Assembly (NCBI GenBank): GCA_019749855.1
Contig: JAIEPI010000139.1
Coordinates: forward strand, 1 to 36,068
Direction: 5' to 3'
Source: Rickettsiales bacterium
Lineage (GTDB): Bacteria; Pseudomonadota; Alphaproteobacteria; Rickettsiales; UBA998
DNA: 36,068 bases
This document shows positions 7,706-15,380 of this stretch, piece by piece; positions within the stretch are counted from its first letter, which is position 1, and the number at the start of each line of letters is the position of its first letter. The notes under the pieces were generated by a model. That model saw only the letters and a list, made by a program, of their open reading frames with translations. It was not told where the DNA came from and made no database searches. Both the position numbers and the translations under genes were made by a program.

Positions 7706-8236
7706 TTACTCTTTACGGAAGGCGATCACCAGCTCACCCACTTTCAGGCCAAATTTTTTCATTGAAGTGCGGTTAATGAGGGTTTTCTCATCAATCAAAT
7801 ACATCCAGTCATCCATCGAGAGATCAATCGTTTTACCAGAATCACGTTTGGCGCGCAGCGTGTATTGCATGTTCACGGCATTGCCAAACTGCGAGCCCTC
7901 AGCCTTGCCCACCACGTCATGCGCGGTGCCAGTGAAATGGTGATCATCATCATAGGTCACCGTCCACACGCGCTCATCTTTGCGACCATCACTATAGGTG
8001 AACCACTCCTTCAGCGTGCCTTGATTACCCACCCAGCTTCCTTCCATCACCACGTAAAACTGGCGATCCACTTTGCCGGTGTAATCGAACAAAATGCCCC
8101 ATGCTTCCAGCCGCCCATTGAGATATTGCCGTAGATCCAGCACCGGCATGTTGTTTTTATAATCCTCTGGGCTATGGCCAGAGCAACCACCCAACATGAA
8201 CATCAGGCTAGCAACAAATGTTTTAATTTTTTTCAT
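7706..8236 (-). CDS. DUF3833 family lipoprotein
   Basis: A 176-residue protein with a lipoprotein signal (hydrophobic stretch then LGGC, lipid-modified Cys18). The DUF3833 pattern is clear: YLNGRLEAWGILFDYTGKVD, FYVVMEGSW, LKEWFTYSDGRKDERVW, GTAHDVVGKAEGSQFGNA, DDWMYLIDEKTLINR and MKKFGLKVGELVIAFRK. The fold is probably a lipocalin-like barrel that holds a hydrophobic ligand; this is inference. Its ATG overlaps the MFS stop (ATGA). The family is usually encoded beside SDR, CFA-synthase-like and DUF1365 genes, as here. Confidence 0.9.
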   Translation of the reverse strand: MKKIKTFVASLMFMLGGCSGHSPEDYKNNMPVLDLRQYLNGRLEAWGILFDYTGKVDRQFYVVMEGSWVGNQGTLKEWFTYSDGRKDERVWTVTYDDDHHFTGTAHDVVGKAEGSQFGNAVNMQYTLRAKRDSGKTIDLSMDDWMYLIDEKTLINRTSMKKFGLKVGELVIAFRKE

Positions 8237-9510
8237 GACACGTTCCTTTTATCAATGGGACTGAGAGAGAGTAGAATAAACGCAATTAACTTCAAAAAGC
8301 ACGGCACCAACGCATAGGCAATACTCAAACTATCAAGTGCGGCATCATGATTGAATTGGGAAGGCTGGAACCCTGCCTGATCCAGTAATGGTAAACTTAG
8401 ACCTGCGGCTAATGCAAGACTCAGCTTGGTCAGAAAATTCCAGATGCCGAAGGCGAGGCTGCGTATCTGCGGGTGATGGTGCAGACTATCGGCGAGAAGC
8501 GACGGTAAAATGGCGACGTCGCCGCCCACTGCGATGCCTGATAACGCGCAAATGATGGCAAAAGAGAGCACATCACCACTGCCCAGCGCATAGGTCCACA
8601 TAAACGAACCAAGGGCCAGAACCATGGCTGCCTGTAATGGGCGACGCTTACCATAATGACGGGTTATCCAACTCCAGAATGGAACACTCACGGCGGCACT
8701 CAGGAAATACAGTGCCAGAAGATAGCCCGTGGCTTGCGGTGCCATCAGACGATCCTCAACAAAGAAAATGAACAGGTTGGATGTCAGAGCAACCGGCAAG
8801 GCATTGACAAAAAAGAGGGAAAAAAGCCAGCGGCGATTTGGGGAAGAAAAACACTCACGCCAACTGGTATGCTGGATCATCCCCGCCTTTGCTGGCAGGA
8901 TGCGCACTGAATTCCACTGACGCATGCGCAATAGTGGTAACGCGCACGCAGCAAGTGTCACGGTAAACATCAGGCTAAACCAGATGAACCCCTGCGCCAT
9001 ACCATAAACTTTCGTCAGAATCTGTGGCAATACGGCGGCCAAAATCACTCCGGCGAGCATAATGCCCTCCCGCGCTGAGGTCACACGGGTGTTCTCATGA
9101 TAATCACCGCCACCCAACTCGACGCCCAATCCACTATAGAGAATGGTAAGCACACTAAAAGCAAAATACACCAAGATCAGGCAAAGACTCAGCCAGATCG
9201 TCAGGCCCATGCCGGTGAGCGCCACCGGATAAAAAAGAGCTGCATAGCTGCCAGCAAGCAAAAGAACACAGAATAAGACAGCGCTTTTTCTGTAATGCGG
9301 CCAACGATCGGCGGCCCAGCCAATAAGCGGGTCCTGCACCGCATCAAGTAATCGTACAAATAACAATACGGAGCCGATCAATGCCAGATCCATGGCGTGG
9401 ACGGCATGGTAATAACTGGGCAGATGCACATAGATGGGCAGTCCGGCAAATGCGAGTGGCAAACCGAACATGCCATAACGCAAAAGCGCCCACCGCGACA
9501 GATGGCTCAC
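8233..9510 (-). CDS. MFS transporter (GPH/melibiose-symporter-like)
   Basis: An integral membrane protein with about twelve hydrophobic segments. The N-terminal half carries the GPH-like loop RLLDAVQDPLIGWAADRW, and the second half carries FWSWITRHYGKRRPL, equivalent to the MFS loop motif. The start is set to GTG at 9510 because it overlaps the stop of the upstream gene as GTGA, matching the ATGA couplings elsewhere in the operon. The upstream ATG at 9573 would need a 67-nt overlap and adds a non-membrane extension. The same transporter type sits in lipid-modification clusters of other alphaproteobacteria. The substrate is unknown; a lipid or lipid precursor is possible. Confidence 0.88.
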   Translation of the reverse strand: MSHLSRWALLRYGMFGLPLAFAGLPIYVHLPSYYHAVHAMDLALIGSVLLFVRLLDAVQDPLIGWAADRWPHYRKSAVLFCVLLLAGSYAALFYPVALTGMGLTIWLSLCLILVYFAFSVLTILYSGLGVELGGGDYHENTRVTSAREGIMLAGVILAAVLPQILTKVYGMAQGFIWFSLMFTVTLAACALPLLRMRQWNSVRILPAKAGMIQHTSWRECFSSPNRRWLFSLFFVNALPVALTSNLFIFFVEDRLMAPQATGYLLALYFLSAAVSVPFWSWITRHYGKRRPLQAAMVLALGSFMWTYALGSGDVLSFAIICALSGIAVGGDVAILPSLLADSLHHHPQIRSLAFGIWNFLTKLSLALAAGLSLPLLDQAGFQPSQFNHDAALDSLSIAYALVPCFLKLIAFILLSLSPIDKRNVS

Positions 9511-10037
9511 GGCTTCGCCACTTTCAGCAACGCGGCGCGCAAGGCTGGCTCTGAGGTTTTGGGCGACAGCCAAATTGCAAAGAAGGATTCGGCAAAAGCG
9601 GGTTGGGTGATGCGTCCGCTAGAGCGGCCATTATGAAAAAACTCCACCCCTGCTTTTGGCGTGTAAAGACCTGTAAAACGATCATTCGCCTGCATGTCCG
9701 GAATGACACGCCGCAAGTCTTTGAGATAGGCACTGCGTGTTTCCACATCCAGCGAGGTGATCGCATCCATCTCATCTAGCGTACGAGAAATAATATCCTC
9801 CGCATCCAATGCCGTGTGGTAGATCAGGCTGAGTGCAAATGGTGCCTCCATCGACCACTGGGCGGCGTCCGTCCACAACTCGGCATCGTAAACATCCATC
9901 CATAAAAAGCTCAACTTCCCTTGGCCATAGGGCGATTCAGCACTAATTTCTCCACCAAGCTCAGGCAGCTTATCGGCCGCTTGGGCCGCCGTTACAGGGC
10001 TAAGCATTAGCATAAGAGCGACGAGAATCTTACGCAT
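9507..10037 (-). CDS. Chalcone isomerase-like periplasmic protein
   Basis: A 176-residue protein with a cleavable signal peptide (cleavage after AAQA, about residue 20). The pattern LWMDVYDAELWTD, FALSLIYHTALDAEDIISRT, NDRFTGLYTP and VEFFHNGRSSGRI belongs to the bacterial chalcone-isomerase-like fold. Bacterial members of this fold generally lack chalcone isomerase activity and are thought to bind fatty acids or related ligands; that role here is inferred. The start overlaps the CFA-like gene by 8 nt. Its periplasmic location and the DUF3833 lipoprotein suggest that part of this lipid pathway is handled outside the inner membrane. Confidence 0.85.
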   Translation of the reverse strand: MRKILVALMLMLSPVTAAQAADKLPELGGEISAESPYGQGKLSFLWMDVYDAELWTDAAQWSMEAPFALSLIYHTALDAEDIISRTLDEMDAITSLDVETRSAYLKDLRRVIPDMQANDRFTGLYTPKAGVEFFHNGRSSGRITQPAFAESFFAIWLSPKTSEPALRAALLKVAKP

Positions 10038-11199
10038 GGGCTAACTCGATCTGCACGACATCGGTGCGCCCGACTTCAAACGCAGCAGCGCACATAGCGA
10101 GATAGAAGCGCCAGCTGCGCATAAAAGCGGTGCCGTGACCCAGCGCTCTAATCTGAGGCTCGGCCTGATCAAAACGCGCTGTCCATTCACGTAATGTCCG
10201 TGCATAATCATGGCCAAAGCGGAAGACGTCGCGGCAAACAAAACCCACTTTTTGTGCCTCCTCACGGAAGCGCTGCACCGATGGCAACATGCCGCCCGGG
10301 AACGTATAGTGACGGATAAAATCACTGCGCGTGCGGTAGCCTGGAAACACGGAATCATCAACGGTAATGGTTTGAATCACGGCGGTTCCCTTACTGCTGA
10401 GGCGGTCTTTCAGCATTGAAAAATACGTTGGCCAATAACGCTCACCGACAGCCTCGAACATTTCAATAGAAACAATCGCATCAAAAGTACCGGTGGTATG
10501 TCGGTAGTCTTCCAGACGAATATCTGCTTTTGTTCCCAAGCGTTGCGAAGCAAAATGAAATTGTGAGGGTGACACCGTAATGCCCGTGATCTGGCGACCT
10601 TCTCGCGCGGCCGCCTCAGCAAATCCACCCCAGCCGCAGCCCACTTCTAACACCTGGGCGGCTTCACTTCCGATTCTCTCCAGGATGCGGCTATATTTCT
10701 TTTCCTGTGCCACCTCAAGTGAGGCTCCCTCTTTGGGGAAAAGTGCTGAGGAGTAGGTCATACTCTGATCCAGCCACAGCGAGTAGAAATCATTGCCCAC
10801 GTCATAATGCTCTTTGATGTTTGAGCTGCTTCCTTTGGGCGTATTGCGCCGAATAACGTGATTTACCACATTAAACAATAGTCGGTTCCACCAGTTGCCA
10901 TGCGCATAGGATTCCAGTTGATCGAGGTTCAGCAGGAAATACTGAAACAACGCATCCAGATCATCGGAGTCCCACAACCCATCAATATAGGCTTCACCCA
11001 ATCCAATATCGCCGCGTGAAATGAGCATCATTAGTGTGTTCCAATCACGAATATGAAATGTCGCATTAGGGCCCGCATTTTTGCCCTCAAAATAACGTGA
11101 AATTCCACCAGGTGCCGTCAGATGCAACGTGCCGATTTCCGCACGATCAAACGCATCAAGGAATGTACCGGACATACGAGAAAGTAAGAGTGATTTCAT
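10030..11199 (-). CDS. Cyclopropane-fatty-acyl-phospholipid synthase-like methyltransferase
   Basis: A 389-residue SAM-dependent methyltransferase that modifies the double bond of membrane-phospholipid acyl chains. The N-terminal lipid-binding region contains LISRGDIGLGEAYIDGLWDS. The core has HYDVGNDFYSLWLDQSMTYS, the SAM motif VLEVGCGWGGFAEAAA (from about residue 183), GITVSPSQFHFA and VSIEMFEAVGE, with IRHYTFPGGMLP further on. All are characteristic of Cfa proteins. In Rhodobacter sphaeroides, homologues encoded with a flavoprotein make methylated and furan fatty acids rather than cyclopropanes, so the product here cannot be decided from sequence. The start overlaps the DUF1365 stop (ATGA). 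Confidence 0.94.
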   Translation of the reverse strand: MKSLLLSRMSGTFLDAFDRAEIGTLHLTAPGGISRYFEGKNAGPNATFHIRDWNTLMMLISRGDIGLGEAYIDGLWDSDDLDALFQYFLLNLDQLESYAHGNWWNRLLFNVVNHVIRRNTPKGSSSNIKEHYDVGNDFYSLWLDQSMTYSSALFPKEGASLEVAQEKKYSRILERIGSEAAQVLEVGCGWGGFAEAAAREGRQITGITVSPSQFHFASQRLGTKADIRLEDYRHTTGTFDAIVSIEMFEAVGERYWPTYFSMLKDRLSSKGTAVIQTITVDDSVFPGYRTRSDFIRHYTFPGGMLPSVQRFREEAQKVGFVCRDVFRFGHDYARTLREWTARFDQAEPQIRALGHGTAFMRSWRFYLAMCAAAFEVGRTDVVQIELAHA

Positions 11200-11963
11200 C
11201 TTGTAACCTTATGAATGGGTGGAGTGGGTTTGGTCCGATAGCGAACGGATTTCGCAATCAGATGGAACGCATGATAATGAATCAGGATCATGACTTTTAG
11301 TGTGACTAGTGGATAATAGAAGAAACAGCGCCACAGACTGTTGGTTGTCAGTGCTTCACGCTTACCTGTCAATGAGGTAGAAAGCAAATGAACCCCCTCT
11401 TGATAATGATCTATCCACACGCCCAGTGCCTGCTCACCGTAAGCAAAGCGAAATTGATACTCACCCGCCACTTCAAGAAAAGGCGAAACATGGAACACTT
11501 TGCGTGAAGTCAGAATATCATCGCGCTCAATAGGCCGGAAATCATCATGAAAACTCCAATAGCCATGCTGTTCACCAAACGTGTTATTCACTTCAGAATA
11601 CACAGCACGTAATTGCCCCATGTGATCGAGACAAAACCAGAAACTCACCGGATTAAACACGTAGCCGAGCAGGCGCGGCATCGTTAGCAGCACGATGTCA
11701 CCATCCGCGGCGGTGATATTCCACTCCTGCATCAATCCGCGCAGCCAGCCTTCAGCGGGTACAGCGCGGCCCTGCGCGTGATCGGCTTGTCTGAACGAAA
11801 ACAGATTGGCACGATCGACCGATAAAGGCGCAGCCTCTGCCAGCTCTTTCATGCGATTCAGCGGAAAACACAAATAATACACTCGGTGACGAAAGCGATG
11901 CTTTCGCGGCGCGTGGCGTGCATGCACCACATCAGCAACGATCAGACCATTTTCTATTGCCAA
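11196..11963 (-). CDS. DUF1365 domain-containing protein
   Basis: A 255-residue protein of the DUF1365 family. It shows the N-terminal VVHARHAPRKHRFRHRVYYL and the central blocks LLTMPRLLGYVFNPVSFWFC, EVNNTFGEQH and KVFHVSPFLEVAGEYQFRF. The function is unknown, but the family is almost always encoded between a COG2907-type flavoprotein and a CFA-synthase-like gene, as here, and is assumed to act in fatty-acid modification. It overlaps the flavoprotein gene by 10 nt and the CFA-like gene by 4 nt. Confidence 0.93.
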   Translation of the reverse strand: MAIENGLIVADVVHARHAPRKHRFRHRVYYLCFPLNRMKELAEAAPLSVDRANLFSFRQADHAQGRAVPAEGWLRGLMQEWNITAADGDIVLLTMPRLLGYVFNPVSFWFCLDHMGQLRAVYSEVNNTFGEQHGYWSFHDDFRPIERDDILTSRKVFHVSPFLEVAGEYQFRFAYGEQALGVWIDHYQEGVHLLSTSLTGKREALTTNSLWRCFFYYPLVTLKVMILIHYHAFHLIAKSVRYRTKPTPPIHKVTR

Positions 11964-13219
11964 GGGGGACTCACTCCCATCAAAGCGGCCATCTCTACCG
12001 CGCTATTGAGTCCATCCTCGTGGAATCCGTAACGCTGATAAGCCCCACAAAACCATGCGCGATTTGTTCCCTGAATCTCGTGAATCCGCGCCTGTGCGGC
12101 AATCGCTTGGGCGCTGAACACCGGATGCTCAAACTCGGTTTGATCAAAAATCAGTGCCTCAGGAATGGGGGTGATTGGATTCAGCGTCACGAACAGTGGC
12201 GTGCGCTCATCAATGTTTTGCAGCAGGTTCATCCAGTAGGTGACGGCCAGCGCATCGGGTCGTGAGGCACCATCGGATGCATAGACCCAGCTCGCCCAAC
12301 AAGCGCGACGCTTCGGCATTTGCCGAATATCACGATGCAGAAATGCCGTGTTTTTCTGATAGGTGAACGCACCGAGCACGGCGCGCTCATTCGTGGTGGC
12401 ATCCTGCAATAGCCGCAATGCCTGATCCCCATGGCAGGCAAAAACCACGCGATCATACGGCTTGGTTTGGCCTGTCACATCGGTAATCTCGACACCGTTT
12501 TCGGTTCGCTTCACCGACGTCACGCCGCAATTCAAACGGATCGAATCCCTAAAGGGCGCTGTCAGGCGTGACACATATTCACGGGCGCCACCACTCACCG
12601 TGTACCATTGCGGCTGATCATTAAACGTTAGCAAGCCATGGTTGTGAAAGAAGCGGACAAAAGTCAGCGCTGGAAAGTCCAGCATCGTTTCTACGGGACA
12701 ACTCCAGATCGCGCCGCCCATCGGCAACAGAAAATAGCGCCGAAACCCCTCACCCATTTTCATCTGTTCAAGCAATTCACCCAAGCTGAGGGTTGTCTGG
12801 GTTTCTAATAAGGCGGGCGCTTCACGAAAAAACCGCTTAACGTCGGCAATCATTCCCCAAAAACGCGGGGAAAGCAGATTGCTGCGCTGCCCAAACACCG
12901 CATTCAGGCTGCGTGCCCCCCATTCAAATGCGCCCTGCTGCACAGAGATCGCAAACGACATATTGCTTTTCTCCACAGGAACATTCAGGCGCTTAAATAA
13001 TGCGCTCAGATGCGGATAGTTGCGATTATTAAACACGATGAATCCGGTATCCACGGCGATACGAGTCCCCTCATAATCCACCTCACGCGTGCGGGTATGA
13101 CCGCCGATATAATCGCCTTGCTCGTAAACGGTGAGGTCATTGGATGGATGTAGAAGGTAGGCGGCACCCATGCCGGAAATGCCGGTGCCAATCACTGCCG
13201 TCGATTGTTTAGATTGCAT
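11954..13219 (-). CDS. FAD-dependent oxidoreductase (COG2907 type, flavin amine oxidase fold)
   Basis: The first gene of the seven-gene operon, 421 residues. The N-terminal dinucleotide-binding motif AVIGTGISGMGAAYLL (from residue 8) is followed by VYEQGDYIGGHTRT, with DTGFIVFNNRNYPHL, the PMGGAIWSCPVETML region and a C-terminal FAD-binding segment WFCGAYQRYGFHEDGLNSAV. Relatives next to DUF1365 and CFA-like genes are needed for acyl-chain desaturation in furan fatty acid synthesis in Rhodobacter (from memory). A similar fatty-acyl oxidation step is inferred here. It lies 127 nt downstream of the helicase gene, behind that gene's terminator, so its promoter is probably in 13220-13299. Confidence 0.9.
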   Translation of the reverse strand: MQSKQSTAVIGTGISGMGAAYLLHPSNDLTVYEQGDYIGGHTRTREVDYEGTRIAVDTGFIVFNNRNYPHLSALFKRLNVPVEKSNMSFAISVQQGAFEWGARSLNAVFGQRSNLLSPRFWGMIADVKRFFREAPALLETQTTLSLGELLEQMKMGEGFRRYFLLPMGGAIWSCPVETMLDFPALTFVRFFHNHGLLTFNDQPQWYTVSGGAREYVSRLTAPFRDSIRLNCGVTSVKRTENGVEITDVTGQTKPYDRVVFACHGDQALRLLQDATTNERAVLGAFTYQKNTAFLHRDIRQMPKRRACWASWVYASDGASRPDALAVTYWMNLLQNIDERTPLFVTLNPITPIPEALIFDQTEFEHPVFSAQAIAAQARIHEIQGTNRAWFCGAYQRYGFHEDGLNSAVEMAALMGVSPPWQ

Positions 13220-13299
13220 GCCTGCACATGAATAAGGGAAAGCGAATACGTATCATGGCAAGGACGGCTCGTCTAGCCACAAGGATGGCGCAGGATACA

Positions 13300-13327
13300 A
13301 AAAAAACCTCGCCCGAAGGCGAGGTTA
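13300..13327 (-). terminator. Rho-independent terminator after the DEAD-box helicase gene
   Basis: Read on the minus strand, AACCTCGCC pairs with GGCGAGGTT around TTCG and is followed by a run of T. It sits 20 nt after the helicase stop and separates the cold-shock unit from the lipid operon. Confidence 0.9.
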
Positions 13328-13346
13328 ATGGTGATTTTATGATAGA

Positions 13347-14558
13347 CTAAGCAGCCATTTTTGGCGAGCCAGATGGGCGGTTGCGTGGGCGACGGCGCTT
13401 AGCCGCGCCGCTTTTCGCCCCTTGCCCGCCGCCCGCGCCACGTCCACCGCGTGCACCACCCGCAGGTGCAGGAGCACCCGGATTGAGCAGGCGTTGAATC
13501 GCGTACCAGCGTTTTTCATCCTCAGGCACCACCAGACTGACGGCAGCACCCTCAGCATCCGCACGGGCGGTGCGGCCAATGCGGTGGATGTAATCCTCCG
13601 GTGCATGTGGCATGTCATAATTAATAACGTGCTCAATGTGCGGAATATCCAACCCACGCGCCGCGATGTCGGTCGCCACCAGAATACGGAAACGTTTTTC
13701 ACGGAAACTGGAAATCACACGGTCGCGTTTGCGTTGCACCAGGTCACCATGGATGGCATCGGCACCGAATTGCTCCTTGCAGAGCTTATCCGCCATTTTT
13801 TCAGCGCTGTGTTTGGTTTTGACAAACACAATGATGGAACCGGCGCGCTCATCAAGCTGTTTCACCAGCTCACTATACTTGCCTTCCGGCGTGGTACGGA
13901 TGACTTCCTGCTGAATTTTCTTGGCCACCACGTTCGGTGAGCCAACGGCGACACGCACCGGGTTGTTCAGGTATTTCTCTGAGAGTTTAAGAATTTCTGG
14001 CGGCAGTGTCGCAGAAAACAACATGGTCTGGCGCTGCTTTGGCAAGAATTTGACGATGCGATCGATTTGCACAGCAAAACCCATATCCAGCATGCGGTCG
14101 GTTTCATCCAACACCAGCGTATGCGTTTCCATCAGCATCAAATTGCCCTGCTCCAGATGGTCATTGATTCGCCCGGGCGTGCCAATGATAATCCGTGGTC
14201 GGCCGCGCAACTGACGAAGTTGGCCGCCCATTGGCTCGCCACCAATCAGCAACGCCGATTTAATCGGGTTATTGGCACCGAGCAGGTCGTTAATCACGGC
14301 GACGACCTGCGCTGCCAGCTCACGTGTGGGCGTCATAATCAGCGCACTGCCGCGTGAATTGGCGATGAGTTTTGCAATCAGTGGGATACCGAAGGCACCG
14401 GTTTTTCCAGTGCCGGTTTGCGCGGTGCCGAGAATATCTCGGCCCTCCATCGCGTGAGGAATTGCCTCAGCCTGAACAGGCGTTGGCGTGGTAAAGCCCA
14501 TGCGAGCGAGAGATGCACGCAGGGGTGCAGGCAGTGCGAGACTGTCAAATGTGGTCAT
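13347..14558 (-). CDS. DEAD-box ATP-dependent RNA helicase (RhlE-like)
   Basis: A 403-residue helicase that remodels RNA duplexes and, with a cold-shock protein upstream, probably acts in RNA folding or ribosome assembly in the cold. Seen: the Q motif (FDSLALP...TTPTPVQAEAIP), motif I AQTGTGKT (46-53), Ia PTRELAAQ, motif II as DETD (151-154) instead of DEAD, motif III SAT, motif V ATDIAARGLDIP and motif VI HRIGRTARAD. The C-terminus is a short basic Gly/Arg/Lys-rich tail for RNA binding. The start at 14558 is preferred over 14582, because AGGAT at a good spacing precedes it and homology begins at MTTFDSL. The intergenic RNA before it can hide this ribosome site (see 14566-14621). Confidence 0.94.
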   Translation of the reverse strand: MTTFDSLALPAPLRASLARMGFTTPTPVQAEAIPHAMEGRDILGTAQTGTGKTGAFGIPLIAKLIANSRGSALIMTPTRELAAQVVAVINDLLGANNPIKSALLIGGEPMGGQLRQLRGRPRIIIGTPGRINDHLEQGNLMLMETHTLVLDETDRMLDMGFAVQIDRIVKFLPKQRQTMLFSATLPPEILKLSEKYLNNPVRVAVGSPNVVAKKIQQEVIRTTPEGKYSELVKQLDERAGSIIVFVKTKHSAEKMADKLCKEQFGADAIHGDLVQRKRDRVISSFREKRFRILVATDIAARGLDIPHIEHVINYDMPHAPEDYIHRIGRTARADAEGAAVSLVVPEDEKRWYAIQRLLNPGAPAPAGGARGGRGAGGGQGAKSGAAKRRRPRNRPSGSPKMAA

Positions 14559-14565
14559 AAAAAAT

Positions 14566-14621
14566 CCTATGCGCAGCCTCAAAAGGCGGGAGACCCAATG
14601 TCCCCCGCGCGCATAGGCTGC
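14566..14621 (-). promoter_or_regulatory. Competing RNA hairpins before the helicase gene (possible attenuator or thermoswitch)
   Basis: In the transcript a 9-bp inner stem (14600-14608 with 14586-14594, one G-U pair, loop ATTGG) can be closed in two exclusive ways. CCTATGCGC (14617-14609) can pair with GCGCATAGG (14574-14566), which hides the helicase ribosome site and is followed by A then six U. Alternatively GCAGCCT (14621-14615) can pair with AGGCTGC (14579-14573), which leaves the ribosome site free. The two upstream arms share three bases and the two downstream arms share two. Confidence 0.5.
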
Positions 14622-14652
14622 CGTTGCAGTGTTTAAGTGTAGTAAAACCCGA

Positions 14653-14862
14653 TTAAGCGGCCAGAAGCTTCAAGTTAGCTGCCGAGGTTTTGCCTTTATT
14701 AGTGGCCAGCTCATAGCTGACTTTTTGGCCTTCATTGAGTGAATCAATGCCAGCGCGCTCAAGCGCACTGATATGCACGAATACATCACCACCACCTTGT
14801 TCAGGCGCGATGAAACCATAACCTTTGGTTGGGTTGAACCATTTTACGATGCCGTTTGCCAT
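14653..14862 (-). CDS. CspA-family cold-shock protein
   Basis: A 69-residue cold-shock-domain protein that binds single-stranded nucleic acid and acts as an RNA chaperone. GIVKWFNPTKGYGFIAPE contains RNP1 (KGYGFI), and DVFVHISAL contains RNP2 (VFVH). The start at 14862 (MANGIVKWFN) is chosen because AAAGGA lies before it and the domain begins there; the ATG at 14886 would add an unlikely leader. It is preceded by a consensus promoter and a long structured 5' region, the usual architecture of cold-inducible csp genes, and followed by a helicase gene on the same strand. Small csp paralogues are not reliably distinguished, so no symbol is given. Confidence 0.95.
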   Translation of the reverse strand: MANGIVKWFNPTKGYGFIAPEQGGGDVFVHISALERAGIDSLNEGQKVSYELATNKGKTSAANLKLLAA

Positions 14863-15061
14863 AGTGTAATCCTTTTCGTATGACAATTAATCATGGTCGC
14901 ACCATGCGACACATGTGGGTGAGTTTCAGTAAGCACGGGCAGGCCCGCTTGAAACTCTTTGTCTAAACGAAGGGAAACCTACGAAACGGGACATTTATAG
15001 TCCCGTGATACCAAACGCGACGAGCACATTCACATCAGCAAAGAGATAACTACTAAACTCG
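14863..15061 (-). promoter_or_regulatory. Long structured 5' leader of the cold-shock gene
   Basis: From the expected transcription start (~15061) to the csp ATG there are about 200 nt without a gene. Two hairpins are visible: ACGGGAC/GTCCCGT (14986-14992 with 15000-15006), and a longer one with GAGTTTCA/TGAAACTC (14921-14928 with 14950-14957) enclosing GGGC/GCCC. Long folded leaders act as RNA thermosensors in E. coli cspA; the same role here is inferred from position. Confidence 0.6.
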
Positions 15062-15067
15062 GAAAGT

Positions 15068-15096
15068 ATTATAGGCTTATTATTTTACAATGTCAA
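15068..15096 (-). promoter_or_regulatory. Consensus sigma-70 promoter of the cold-shock gene
   Basis: On the minus strand TTGACA (15096-15091) and TATAAT (15073-15068) are separated by exactly 17 nt within an AT-rich stretch. Both hexamers match consensus perfectly, the best promoter seen in the window. Confidence 0.85.
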
Positions 15097-15141
15097 TGAT
15101 TCGTTAATAATAAATAAATAGGCCGTAAGGTTGCGTAAGTA

Positions 15142-15165
15142 AAACCCCATGGCTTCATGCGGTTT
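15142..15165 (-). terminator. Possible terminator downstream of the glycosyltransferase gene
   Basis: AAACC-G-CATG and CATG-G-GGTTT (minus strand) form a 9-bp stem with one mismatch around AAGC, followed by only a short T run. It is about 215 nt beyond the glycosyltransferase stop. The rest of 15097-15380 holds no convincing gene. Confidence 0.3.
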
Positions 15166-15235
15166 GAGCCTATTTTGATGATATTGAAACGGAAAGATGA
15201 AACACAGAATGTCATGCAGAAAATAGGAACCATGA

Positions 15236-15358
15236 CTACCCATCTCTAAACCTCAACGCATAGTTCGGACAGGTGTAGCAGCCAAACCAGAAAACATGGA
15301 TCAAGTCTTGAGGTAAGTTTAAAAACAGGCGCACGAAATTGGCGGCATCCAGCGACAT
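15236..15358 (-). CDS. Possible 40-residue ORF with a CxxC motif
   Basis: An open frame of 40 codons (MSLDAANFVRLFLNL..., ending CYTCPNYALRFRDG) lies just after the glycosyltransferase stop on the same strand. It has a CxxC pair but no clear ribosome site, and I do not recognise it. It could be a small gene, a decayed gene end or chance. Confidence 0.2.
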   Translation of the reverse strand: MSLDAANFVRLFLNLPQDLIHVFWFGCYTCPNYALRFRDG

Positions 15359-15380
15359 GAGGTCGCGCACTGTTTTGACA

